Source of the DNA: Saccharothrix sp. S26
GTDB taxonomy: Bacteria; Actinomycetota; Actinomycetes; Mycobacteriales; Pseudonocardiaceae
Reading direction: 5' to 3'
DNA: 64,000 nucleotides
NCBI RefSeq assembly: GCF_021390395.1
Contig: NZ_JAJUWT010000013.1
Coordinates: forward strand, 210,822 to 274,821
Positions 32,720 through 40,175 of the stretch are shown here, one piece after another (within the stretch, counting starts at the first letter, position 1; every line of letters begins with the position of its first letter). The position numbers and the translations under genes were made by a program. Under the pieces are notes generated by a model, which made no database searches, had not been told where the DNA came from, and saw only the letters and a program-made list of their open reading frames with translations.

Positions 32720-33232
32720 TCAGGCGGTGCGGGTGCGGTGGTCGGCGACGTGGACGCGGTTGGCGCAGCGGGTGGTGCAGAAGCGGCGGCGGCCGTTGCG
32801 GGAGGTGTCGACGTAGACGGTGCGGCAGCCGGGGCGGGCGCAGCGGCCCAGCCGGCCGGGGTCGGCGCAGACGGCGTGGGCGAGGCCGGCGGCGGTGAAG
32901 GCGCGGACGCGGTGGGGTGTGGGCGCGTGTTCGGGGGCGAAGTGCAGGTGGGGTGGCCGGTCGTCGTGGGTGGAGATGTAGGGCTTGGCGGCGGTTTCCG
33001 CGAGCAGGGCGTTGACCAGGTCGACCTGGTCGGGGGTGTGGTCGAAGACGGGGGAGAGGCGGGCGGCCCAGGCGGTCAGCTCGCGGGCCTGGTGGTCGTC
33101 GAGGTGGCCGAGGGGTTTGTAGCCGTGGTCGCGCAGCAGGGCGAGCAGGTCGTCGGCGGTGCTGTCGGGGTCGGCGTTGACCAGGGCGGCGGCGAGTTCG
33201 GCCGCGGCCCCGCCGTAAGGGTTGAAATGCAC
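32720..33232 (-). CDS. CGNR zinc-finger protein (ABATE domain)
   Basis: 170 residues from GTG 33232 (GTG 33265 would add 11). The N-terminal ABATE domain starts HFNPYGGAAAELAAALVNA. The C-terminal CGNR-type zinc finger reads RLGRCARPGCRTVYVDTSRNGRRRFCTTRCANRVHVADHR: four Cys plus the S-R-N-x-x-R-R-x-C...CANR pattern, where canonical members have CGNR and this has CANR. Members of this family are assumed to be transcription factors. Divergent from the small zinc-ribbon/TetR operon. Confidence 0.9.
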   Translation of the reverse strand: MHFNPYGGAAAELAAALVNADPDSTADDLLALLRDHGYKPLGHLDDHQARELTAWAARLSPVFDHTPDQVDLVNALLAETAAKPYISTHDDRPPHLHFAPEHAPTPHRVRAFTAAGLAHAVCADPGRLGRCARPGCRTVYVDTSRNGRRRFCTTRCANRVHVADHRTRTA

Positions 33233-33257
33233 TGAACCATGACACCACGCTGGTGGG

Positions 33258-33434
33258 GTGAACACCAGATGCCCCTGTTGCGGGTGGCCCAGTGCCGAGC
33301 GCGTGTACCCGGTTTCGTCACACGGGCGCGTCGACTACGTGCGGTGCGTGTGCGGCGTGTGGTTGGTGGTGGAAGCCGGGCGGGTGGTGGCGACGGCGGG
33401 CAGACCGGGATCGGCTAGTGTCCCCTCCCCGTGA
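33258..33434 (+). CDS. very small zinc-ribbon protein coupled to TetR
   Basis: 58 residues from GTG 33258: MNTRCPCCGWPSAERVYPV then a C-terminal half with YVRCVCGVWLVVEAG. Two CxC(C)G knuckles about 25 residues apart should bind one zinc. Its stop overlaps the TetR start by 4 nt (GTGA), the same coupling used in proven operons here, which is the main reason to accept it. I do not recognise a named family. It may modulate the TetR protein or merely share its mRNA. Confidence 0.7.
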   Translation: MNTRCPCCGWPSAERVYPVSSHGRVDYVRCVCGVWLVVEAGRVVATAGRPGSASVPSP

Positions 33435-34105
33435 CGAGCCGTCGGGACCTGCTGTGCGACTGTGCGATCTCGGTGCTGGCGGCGGAGGGCGGTCGCGGTC
33501 TGACGCACCGCGCGGTCGACCGGGCGGCCGGGGTGCCGGAGGGCACCACCAAGAACTACTTCCCCACGCGGGACGCGTTGCTGGGCGCGGCCGCGGCACG
33601 GATGACGGCGCTGCACGCGGCGGCCGTGCGGCGGTTGCGGGAGACGACACCGGAGGGCATCACACCCGCGGAGGTGGCGCAGCTGTACCCGGCGCTGCTG
33701 CGGCGCGCCGTGGTGGAGGACCCGACTCAGTTGCTGGCGATGGCCGAGCTGTACCTGGAGGCGGTGCGCCGACCGGGTGTGCGGGCGGCGCTGGGTCGGA
33801 TGGCGGTGTCCAACGCGCGGGCGGGCGCGGCGCTGCACGCGGCGGCGGGGCTGCCGAGCACGACGCGGGACGCGGGCTTGTTGGACGCCTACTTCCTGGG
33901 CGTGGCGGTGTCGTTGTTGGCGTTGCCCGCCGAGGCGTTGCGCGAGGTCGGCCTGGACGACCCGCACGCGGTCGGGTCGGGCCTGTTCCGGGCGGCGGTG
34001 CCGGGCCCGTCAGCCGACGGGGACGAGCCGCCGCACCGCGGTGGCGACGAGTTCGGTGACCCGGGTGGCGGCCGCGCCGCAACTGGCAGGCCGGGTGGCC
34101 GGTAG
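33431..34105 (+). CDS. TetR-family transcriptional regulator
   Basis: 224 residues. The N-terminal HTH is LLCDCAISVLAAEGGRGLTHRAVDRAAGVPEGTTKNYFPTRDALLGAAAARM, with the typical GTTxNYFPTRxALL recognition end. The remaining ~140 residues are the ligand-binding helices (TetR_C). The last 96 bp overlap the convergent sucrase/ferredoxin-like gene, and the corresponding C-terminal residues (DGDEPPHRGGDEFGDPGGG) look unstructured. Target and ligand unknown. Confidence 0.9.
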   Translation: MTSRRDLLCDCAISVLAAEGGRGLTHRAVDRAAGVPEGTTKNYFPTRDALLGAAAARMTALHAAAVRRLRETTPEGITPAEVAQLYPALLRRAVVEDPTQLLAMAELYLEAVRRPGVRAALGRMAVSNARAGAALHAAAGLPSTTRDAGLLDAYFLGVAVSLLALPAEALREVGLDDPHAVGSGLFRAAVPGPSADGDEPPHRGGDEFGDPGGGRAATGRPGGR

Positions 34106-34897
34106 GTCGCGGCTGTCGACGGTGACGTGCCAGGCGCGACCGTCGGCGTGGTGGACGGTGTCGCCGCGCACGGTGAGCACGTCGCGGTGTTCGCCGGTGA
34201 GGTCGCGGACGGCGAGCTCGGCGACCTGGCCGCGCGGCGGGTGGCTGGAACGGCCCCGGCAGCGGTCGGTGACGACGTGGCCCGCCGCGGCGCGGTCGAG
34301 CAGGCGTGCGGCGAAGTCGACGTCGAGGCGGCCGTAGGTGTAGCCGGTGGGCAGCAGCACGCCGGTGGGCGCGAAGCGGTGACCCCCGGTGTGGGTGCAC
34401 TCCCAGACCGTGTCGGGTCGCGTCGCGGCGAGCGCTTCGGCGAGGGGACGGCCCCGCAGGGCGCAGCACACGTCGCGACGGCTGTTGGCGCACACCAGCA
34501 GCAGCGGCCCGGTGACCGGGGTGCCCAGCCCGGTGGGTTCGCCCGCGGCCAGCGCCGCCAGGTCGAGGTCCAGCAGCGCGGCGGGGTCGTCCACGTCGGC
34601 CTGCTCGAGCCGGGGCCGGCCGGGGGTGGTGGAGGCGAGGTAGACGCGGCGGGGCGCGTCGTGGTGGGTGTCGGCGTGGCGGCCGGGCCGGCGGATCAGC
34701 AGCACGCGCACGCCCGCGTCGGCGGCACGACGGGCGAGCTCGGCTCCCAGGGCCGGGTCGAGCCTGCTCTGGGTGAGCGCGTCACGTCCCCACGGCCCGG
34801 GTTGTTCGAGGCAGATCCAGGCGGCGGCGGTGGCGGCGGTGCCCGCCTGGGGTTCCTCCAGATCCGCGGAGATCGCGGCGCAACGCGGCTCGGTCAC
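34010..34897 (-). CDS. sucrase/ferredoxin-like family protein
   Basis: 295 residues. A thioredoxin-like ferredoxin fold with the family motif LLLVCANSRRDVCCALRGRPLAEAL (Cys pair) and VWECTHTGGHRFAPTGVLLPTGYTYGRL (Cys, His), able to bind a [2Fe-2S] cluster. The first ~100 residues (CLEQPGPWGRDAL) are also characteristic. Eukaryotic relatives include Apd1, a cytosolic Fe/S redox protein. The gene converges on TetR with a 96-bp overlap. Confidence 0.9.
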   Translation of the reverse strand: MTEPRCAAISADLEEPQAGTAATAAAWICLEQPGPWGRDALTQSRLDPALGAELARRAADAGVRVLLIRRPGRHADTHHDAPRRVYLASTTPGRPRLEQADVDDPAALLDLDLAALAAGEPTGLGTPVTGPLLLVCANSRRDVCCALRGRPLAEALAATRPDTVWECTHTGGHRFAPTGVLLPTGYTYGRLDVDFAARLLDRAAAGHVVTDRCRGRSSHPPRGQVAELAVRDLTGEHRDVLTVRGDTVHHADGRAWHVTVDSRDLPATRPASCGAAATRVTELVATAVRRLVPVG

Positions 34898-35027
34898 GTG
34901 CCCAGGGTGCCCTGGGGAAGCCGTTCGAGTGACATCGGGGGGTGGATTCACACGTTCGGACGTCCGGCGGTCGCCGAGGGTAGGCGGTGTTCGCGACGGG
35001 TGGACGCCATCGTGTCCGCCGGCGACG

Positions 35028-35033
35028 TAGGTT
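35028..35033 (+). promoter_or_regulatory. -10 hexamer for alpha/beta-hydrolase - SDR operon
   Basis: TAGGTT, 6 nt before the ATG at 35040. Confidence 0.4.
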
Positions 35034-35039
35034 CGGACC

Positions 35040-35738
35040 ATGATGATCACGGGCGAGGCGGCGGGCGTGCGGTTCGTGGCGGCCCCTCCGGCACGGGGCG
35101 GTCGACGACTGGTGCTCGTCTGGCACCTGTTGGGGGAGCCCGGGACACCGGAGGCCATGGCCGAAGCGCTGCCGTTGGCCGGCCTGGACGCGTGGCGGCT
35201 GTACGCGGCGCTGCCGCCGTGGGGCGAAGGCCCGGACCCGGTGGCCGACGGGTACGTGCCCGTGGTGGAGTCGGCGGTGGCCGCCGTGCCCGCCCTCGTG
35301 ACGGCCGCACGGCAGGAGCTGGGCTGCGACGACGGGCCGGTGGACCTGGTGGGCGGTTCGGCGGGCGGGCACGTGGCGTTGACCACGGCGGTGCGGGAGG
35401 TGGTGCCGGTGCGGCGGGTGGCCGTGGTGAACCCGGCCGTCCGGGTCGAGGCCGTGGTGGAGGCGTCGATCGCCGTGGGCGCGCTGGAGTCCTACACCTG
35501 GACGGACGCCTCACGCGCGGCGGCCGAGCCGCTGGACGTGCTCGCACGCGCGGCACACCTGGACCTGCCGCTGCTGGTCGTGCGCGGCGAGGACGAGTAC
35601 CCGGCGTTCCGGCCGGTCCAGGCCCGGCTGTGCGCGGCCGCGCCCGACGCGCGACTGGTGGACGTACCGGGCCTGGCGCACATGCTGGTGACCGCGCAGG
35701 ACGTGGTGGACTCGGAGGTGACGGCGTGGCTGGGCTGA
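35040..35738 (+). CDS. alpha/beta-fold hydrolase
   Basis: 232 residues. Nucleophile elbow VDLVGGSAGGHVALTTA, Asp region LLVVRGEDEYPAFRPVQ and a C-terminal VPGLAHMLVTAQD with the catalytic His. It resembles prolyl-oligopeptidase-like or BAAT-like small hydrolases. No signal peptide. Overlaps the following SDR by 13 nt, so the two may act on the same compound (ester hydrolysis followed by alcohol/ketone conversion). Confidence 0.85.
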   Translation: MMITGEAAGVRFVAAPPARGGRRLVLVWHLLGEPGTPEAMAEALPLAGLDAWRLYAALPPWGEGPDPVADGYVPVVESAVAAVPALVTAARQELGCDDGPVDLVGGSAGGHVALTTAVREVVPVRRVAVVNPAVRVEAVVEASIAVGALESYTWTDASRAAAEPLDVLARAAHLDLPLLVVRGEDEYPAFRPVQARLCAAAPDARLVDVPGLAHMLVTAQDVVDSEVTAWLG

Positions 35739-36439
35739 TCGTGGTGACGGGCGGGAGCCGGGGCATCGGCGCGGCGGTGGTGCGACGGGTCGCCGCGGAC
35801 GGCCACCGGGTGGTCATCGGCTACCGGACCGCCGCCGACCAGGCACGGGCCCTGGCACGGGAGGTCGACGGGATCGCGGTCCGCGCGGAGGTCTCCGACG
35901 AAGCCGACGTCGACGCCCTCTTCGACGCCGCCGCCACCCTGGGCCAAGTGACCGGGGTCGTGATCAACGCCGGCATCACCAGCCCCGTCGGGCCACTGGC
36001 CCGGCTGCGGACCGAGGACCTGCGCCGGGTGATCGACGTCAACGTGGTGGGCGCGCTGCTGTGCGCGCGGCGGGCCGCACGCGACCTCGACGCGGGCGGG
36101 TCGATCGTGTCGCTGTCGTCCGCGGCCGCGACGCTCGGCTCACCGGGCGAGTACGTGCACTACGCCGCGAGCAAGGCCGCGGTGGACGCGATGACCGTCG
36201 GCCTGGCCAAGGAGCTGGGCCCGCGGGGCATCCGGGTCAACGCGGTCGCGGCGGGCACCGTCCGCACCGGGATCCACGAGCTGTCCGGCGTGCCCGACCG
36301 ACCCGACCGGGTGGCCCCGGCCATCCCGCTGGGCAGGCCCGGCGAGCCCGAGGAGATCGCCGAGGCGGTGGCGTGGCTGCTCAGCGACGCCGCCTCGTTC
36401 ACCACCGGCGCGGTGCTGCGCGTCGCCGGGGGACTGTGA
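35726..36439 (+). CDS. SDR-family oxidoreductase (FabG-like)
   Basis: 237 residues. Full classical SDR set: VVTGGSRGIGAAVVRR (cofactor), NAG in VVINAGITSP, catalytic Ser in VSLSSAAATLG, YxxxK in YVHYAASKAAVDAM, and the C-terminal AWLLSDAASFTTGAVLRVAGGL. Starts with GTG 35726 inside the hydrolase gene. Probably NADP-dependent and FabG-like. Substrate unknown. Confidence 0.92.
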   Translation: MAGLIVVTGGSRGIGAAVVRRVAADGHRVVIGYRTAADQARALAREVDGIAVRAEVSDEADVDALFDAAATLGQVTGVVINAGITSPVGPLARLRTEDLRRVIDVNVVGALLCARRAARDLDAGGSIVSLSSAAATLGSPGEYVHYAASKAAVDAMTVGLAKELGPRGIRVNAVAAGTVRTGIHELSGVPDRPDRVAPAIPLGRPGEPEEIAEAVAWLLSDAASFTTGAVLRVAGGL

Positions 36440-36492
36440 GCACACCCGCCCCGCGACGCCGAACGGCACGTCGGCCACCACCACCCCGGTAC

Positions 36493-36498
36493 TACTGT
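36493..36498 (+). promoter_or_regulatory. -10 hexamer for methyltransferase gene
   Basis: TACTGT, 6 nt before the ATG at 36505. Confidence 0.4.
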
Positions 36499-36504
36499 CA
36501 CGGC

Positions 36505-37137
36505 ATGGTGCGACAGCCGGCCGACCCCGAAGCCGACGACCTCGTCCTGTCCGTCACCACCGCGCGACCGGTGCCCCTGACCCCCGACATCGTGCTGCGC
36601 ACCGCCGACGACGTGATCCCCCTGTGGGAACGCACCGGCACACCCGAACCGCCGTTCTGGGCGTTCCCCTGGGCCGGCGGCCAGGCACTGGCCCGTTACG
36701 TGCTCGACCACCCCGAACTGGTCGCGGGCCGCCGGGTGCTCGACCTCGCCTCCGGCTCCGGCCTGGTCGCCGTCGCCGCCGCCCGCGCGGGCGGCCGCGT
36801 CACCGCCAACGACGTCGACCCCGTCGCCACCGCCGCCATCGCGCTCAACGCCCGCGCCAACGACGTCACCGTCACGATCACCCCCGGCGACCTGCTCGAC
36901 ACCGAACCCGACACCGACGTCCTCCTGGCCGGCGACGTGTTCTACGACCGCGACATGGCCGCCCGCGTCGAACCCTTCCTGCTCGCCGCCCACCGCCGCG
37001 GCGCACTCGTCCTGGTCGGCGACCCCCAACGCTCCTTCATGCCGAAAGGCTGGACCCGCGTCGACGCCTTCGAGGTGCCCGTACCCCGCCACCTCGAAGG
37101 CGTCACGGTCAAGACCACCACCGTCTGGCGGCCCTGA
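36505..37137 (+). CDS. class I SAM-dependent methyltransferase (nicotinamide N-methylase / ETFB-KMT-like)
   Basis: 210 residues. The SAM-binding motif VLDLASGSGLVAVAAARAGGRVTANDVDPVA is central, preceded by PPFWAFPWAGGQALARYVLDHPELVAGR. Together with DVLLAGDVFYDRDMA this is the METTL20/nicotinamide N-methylase type, which methylates protein lysines in eukaryotes and is poorly characterised in bacteria. From here to 41.4 kb the plus strand becomes strongly C-rich whatever the gene direction. Confidence 0.88.
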   Translation: MVRQPADPEADDLVLSVTTARPVPLTPDIVLRTADDVIPLWERTGTPEPPFWAFPWAGGQALARYVLDHPELVAGRRVLDLASGSGLVAVAAARAGGRVTANDVDPVATAAIALNARANDVTVTITPGDLLDTEPDTDVLLAGDVFYDRDMAARVEPFLLAAHRRGALVLVGDPQRSFMPKGWTRVDAFEVPVPRHLEGVTVKTTTVWRP

Positions 37138-37155
37138 CACGCCCGCGAACGAGCG

Positions 37156-38100
37156 TCAACGCCGCGCGAACCGGTCCGTCGCGGCCAGCACCGCCTCCGC
37201 CATCCCCGGATCCGACACCGCGTGCGACGCCTTCGGCACCACCACCAGCTCCGCGTCCGGCCACGCACGCGCCAGCTCCCACGCCGTCCCCAACGGACCC
37301 TGCATGTCCCACCGGCCGTGCACCAGGATCGCCGGGATGCCGTGCAACCGCTCCACGTCCCGCATCACCTCGCCGTCGGCCAACCACGCCCGGTGCCGGA
37401 AGTAGTGCGCGCACAACCGCGCGAACGCCATCCGCCACGCCGGGTCGGACATCCGCGGCCCCGGCTCGTGATCCGGGTCCAACGACACGATCGAGGACTC
37501 CCACGCCATCCAGTCCGTCGCCGCCTTCTCCCGCACCGCCGGATCCGGGTCGTTGAGCAGCACGTCGTAGGCCGCCACCAGATCGGTCGCCCCCTCACCC
37601 GCACCCTCCCGGAACCGCGACCACTGCTCCGGGAAGAACATCCCCAACCCGCGGTAGAGCCAGTCGATCTCCGCGTACCGGCTCGTGGTGACCGCGACCA
37701 GCACGACCTCCGTCACCCGCCGCGGGAACGACTGCGCGTACCGCAGCCCCAACGTCGAACCCCACGACCCGCCGAACACCATCCACCGCTCGATGCCCAG
37801 GTGCTCCCGCACCCGCTCGATGTCGGCCACCAGGTGCGCCGTCGTGTTCACCGACAAATCCGTCGCGTACTCGCTCGCGTGCGGCCGACTGCGACCGCTG
37901 CCGCGCTGGTCCAGCAACACGATCCGGTACGCCTCCGGGTCGAACTGCCGCGCCATGCCGGGGGAGCAGCCCGTGCCCGGCCCGCCGTGCAGGCACACCA
38001 CCGGCTTGCCCTCCGGGTTGCCGCACGTCTCCCAGTACACGAGGTTGCCGTCCCCGACGTCCAACATCCCGTGCTCGTACGGCTCGATCACCGGGTACAT
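37156..38100 (-). CDS. pip: proline iminopeptidase
   Basis: 314 residues, S33 family. The oxyanion motif CLHGGPGTGCSPGM, nucleophile FGGSWGSTLGLRYA, Asp in VHGRWDMQGPLG and His in VPKASHAVSDPG match Pip. It removes N-terminal Pro from peptides in the cytosol. AGGAGGGG precedes the ATG at 38100. The divergent MarR gene 43 bp away and the palindrome between them suggest regulation by MarR. Confidence 0.95.
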   Translation of the reverse strand: MYPVIEPYEHGMLDVGDGNLVYWETCGNPEGKPVVCLHGGPGTGCSPGMARQFDPEAYRIVLLDQRGSGRSRPHASEYATDLSVNTTAHLVADIERVREHLGIERWMVFGGSWGSTLGLRYAQSFPRRVTEVVLVAVTTSRYAEIDWLYRGLGMFFPEQWSRFREGAGEGATDLVAAYDVLLNDPDPAVREKAATDWMAWESSIVSLDPDHEPGPRMSDPAWRMAFARLCAHYFRHRAWLADGEVMRDVERLHGIPAILVHGRWDMQGPLGTAWELARAWPDAELVVVPKASHAVSDPGMAEAVLAATDRFARR

Positions 38101-38116
38101 CCACCCCTCCTCACAG

Positions 38117-38136
38117 ATACAACAGCACTGTTATAT
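38117..38136. promoter_or_regulatory. MarR-type operator between pip and marR
   Basis: ATACAACAGCACTGTTATAT: arms AACAG/CTGTT around CA, extended by ATA/TAT, giving a 20-bp near-perfect palindrome in the 43-bp divergent spacer. It overlaps the -10 candidates of both genes, so a MarR dimer there would repress both. Confidence 0.65.
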
Positions 38137-38137
38137 T
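38132..38137 (+). promoter_or_regulatory. -10 hexamer for marR gene
   Basis: TATATT, 6 nt before the GTG at 38144 and inside the operator palindrome; leaderless mRNA expected. Confidence 0.45.
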
Positions 38138-38143
38138 AGGGGA

Positions 38144-38623
38144 GTGGACCACGCACCCGCAGCCCAATTCCTCGGCACCCGCCTGCGCCACCTCCTCGAC
38201 CTCCTCGAAAGCGACCTCGCCCGCGTCTACACCGACCTCGGCCTCCCCGGCTTCCGACCCCGCTACACCCCCGTCATCCGCCTCATCCACACCCGCGGAC
38301 CCCACTCCATCCGCGACCTCGCCGACACCATCGGCGTCACCCACTCCGCCATCAGCCAAACCGTCAACCAAATGCGCCGCGACGGCCTCGTCCACCTCCA
38401 CCCCGGCCCCGACGCCCGCACCCGCATCGTCCACCTCACCGACCACGCCCACACCCTCCTGCCCACCCTCGACGCCGAGTGGACCGCCACCACCGCCGCC
38501 GCCCACGACCTCGACGCCGAACTGCCCCACCCCCTCACCACCCTCGTCGACGCCGCCCTGCGCGCCCTGCACGACAAACCCCTGCGCGACCGCGTCCACC
38601 ACCACCTCCGCACACCCACCTGA
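38144..38623 (+). CDS. MarR-family transcriptional regulator
   Basis: 159 residues. Winged helix HSIRDLADTIGVTHSAISQTVNQMRRDGLVHLHPGPDARTRIVHLT, with recognition helix VTHSAISQTVNQM and the wing D-A-R-T-R. N- and C-terminal helices form the dimer interface. Codons end almost only in C. The operator overlapping its own promoter indicates autoregulation. It converges with the WYL gene (9-bp gap). Confidence 0.9.
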   Translation: MDHAPAAQFLGTRLRHLLDLLESDLARVYTDLGLPGFRPRYTPVIRLIHTRGPHSIRDLADTIGVTHSAISQTVNQMRRDGLVHLHPGPDARTRIVHLTDHAHTLLPTLDAEWTATTAAAHDLDAELPHPLTTLVDAALRALHDKPLRDRVHHHLRTPT

Positions 38624-38632
38624 CCCACACCC

Positions 38633-39574
38633 TCACCGCCCGTGCAACGCCACCAACTCCGCACCCAACCGCGCCAACTCCACCCGCACCTCCTCCGACT
38701 CCACCACCTCCACCAACCCACCCCACCCCGCCAACACCTGCGCGATCATCAACGCCGTCGTCGCCGACAACCGCACCCGCGACCGCCCCTCCACCTCCGA
38801 CACCACCTCGCAATGCCGCCCGAACTGAGCCCGCAACACCCGCACGAACCGCGACTCCACCGACACCACCGCAGACACCGACGACCGCCGCCGCTCCACC
38901 TCCGACACCACCCGCCCCCACGCCACCCCCAGATCGAACCCCTCAGGCCGCTCGAACACCTCATCCGTCACCCGAGCCGACACCACCCGATCCACCCGGA
39001 ACGTCCGCTCACCCCCACCCGTCCCCGCCACCAAGTACCAAACCTCGTCCTTGTCCACCAACCCCCACGGCTCCACCACCCGCTCCGACCGCACCCGCCC
39101 ACGCCCCTCGTACACCAACACCACCCGCCGACGCCCCACCACCGCCTCCTCCAACACACCCACCAACCCCGGCCGCACCCGACCGACCCCACCCCACCCC
39201 GCCACATCCACCACCACCGCGTCCGCCGCCGCCCGCGCACCCTCCCGGAACGTCTCCGGCAACGCCCGCACCAACTTCCGCAACGCCGCCCGCACCTCAG
39301 CCGACCCCGACGCCGCCGGACCCACCAACAAGAACAACGCCCGCGCCTCCGCCGCCGTCAACCCGCTCAGATCCGTCCGCCCACGCCCCACCAACCGCCA
39401 CCCACCACCACGCCCCGCCTGCGGGTACACCGGCACACCCGCCGACGACAACGCCTCCAGATCCCGACGCGCCGTCGCCACCGACACCTCCAACTCCGCC
39501 GCCAACTCCGCCGCCGTCACCCGACCCCGCGCCTGCATCACCAACAGGGCCGCCACCAACCGATCCGCACGCAT
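38633..39574 (-). CDS. WYL-domain (YafY-type) transcriptional regulator
   Basis: 313 residues. N-terminal DeoR/HTH_11 (RADRLVAALLVMQARGRVTAAELAAELEVSVATARRDLEALSSAGVPVYP), a central WYL domain (VEPWGLVDKDEVWYLVAGTGGGERTFRVDRV) and a WCX-type C-terminus. The WYL motif here reads WYL exactly. The family binds nucleic-acid or nucleotide ligands and often responds to stress. The perfect palindrome upstream (39593-39615) and the divergent VOC gene suggest that it controls both. Confidence 0.93.
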   Translation of the reverse strand: MRADRLVAALLVMQARGRVTAAELAAELEVSVATARRDLEALSSAGVPVYPQAGRGGGWRLVGRGRTDLSGLTAAEARALFLLVGPAASGSAEVRAALRKLVRALPETFREGARAAADAVVVDVAGWGGVGRVRPGLVGVLEEAVVGRRRVVLVYEGRGRVRSERVVEPWGLVDKDEVWYLVAGTGGGERTFRVDRVVSARVTDEVFERPEGFDLGVAWGRVVSEVERRRSSVSAVVSVESRFVRVLRAQFGRHCEVVSEVEGRSRVRLSATTALMIAQVLAGWGGLVEVVESEEVRVELARLGAELVALHGR

Positions 39575-39592
39575 GGCCCCAGTCTCACCGCA

Positions 39593-39615
39593 AAGTGCTC
39601 ACAACGTGAGCACTT
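39593..39615. promoter_or_regulatory. perfect 10-bp-arm inverted repeat, WYL regulator operator
   Basis: AAGTGCTCAC, spacer AAC, GTGAGCACTT. It lies 18 nt upstream of the WYL start codon and 52 nt upstream of the VOC start codon. Operator of the divergent pair by position and perfect symmetry. Confidence 0.75.
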
Positions 39616-39667
39616 CACCCACCACAGTGGGGGACAAGCGACCACCACGACCCCACGAGGACACCCC

Positions 39668-40081
39668 ATGCTCCGCGGACTCACCACCACCAGCTTCTTC
39701 GCCGACGACCTCGACGCCGCAGCCACCTGGTACACCCGGTTCCTCGGCGTCGAGCCCTACTTCACCGTCCCCGGCGGCTACACCGAATTCCGCATCGGCG
39801 ACTACGAACACGAATTCGGCATCGTCAACAGCCGCTACGCACCCCACGACGTCCACACCGGCCCCGCCGGCGCCATCACCTACTGGGCCGTCGACGACCT
39901 CCACGCCACCCTCGACCGCCTCACCGAACTCGGCGCCACGCCCCACGACCCACCCACCACCCGCGGCGACGGCTACGCCACCGCCAGCGTCATCGACCCC
40001 TTCGGCAACATCCTCGGCATCATGACCAACGCCCACTACCACGCCATCCTCGACCGCACGACCCACCACCACACCCCCTGA
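39668..40081 (+). CDS. VOC-family (glyoxalase/bleomycin-resistance fold) protein
   Basis: 137 residues forming one beta-alpha-beta3 pair: LTTTSFFADDLDAAATWYTRFLGVEPYFTVPGGYTEFRIGDY and AITYWAVDDLHATLDRLTELGATPHDPPTTRGDGYATASVIDPFGNILGIM. Such small VOC proteins act as lyases, isomerases or drug-binding proteins. The divergent WYL gene is the likely regulator. Start ATG 39668 has GAGGA upstream. The C-terminus is His-rich (HYHAILDRTTHHHTP), an oddity of this C-rich segment. Confidence 0.9.
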   Translation: MLRGLTTTSFFADDLDAAATWYTRFLGVEPYFTVPGGYTEFRIGDYEHEFGIVNSRYAPHDVHTGPAGAITYWAVDDLHATLDRLTELGATPHDPPTTRGDGYATASVIDPFGNILGIMTNAHYHAILDRTTHHHTP

Positions 40082-40098
40082 CCACCCCGAAGCACAGG

Positions 40099-40129
40099 GG
40101 CTGTACCGATTCCGCGAAGCCGATACAGT
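40099..40129. promoter_or_regulatory. inverted repeat CTGTACCGA / CGATACAG at GT2 promoter
   Basis: Imperfect arms about 12 nt apart. TACAGT (40124-40129) in the right arm could be the -10, giving a ~40-nt leader with AAGGAG at 40165-40170 before the ATG. Confidence 0.35.
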
Positions 40130-40175
40130 CCGCTCCTTCCCAGCGCCCCCACCACCAGCGCACCAAGGAGCCAGG

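Noticed and set aside
38479..39609. Thr/Pro-rich plus-strand frame overlapping WYL and MarR genes
   Set aside because: Low-complexity shadow of C-rich DNA; the WYL protein on the other strand has full domain structure.
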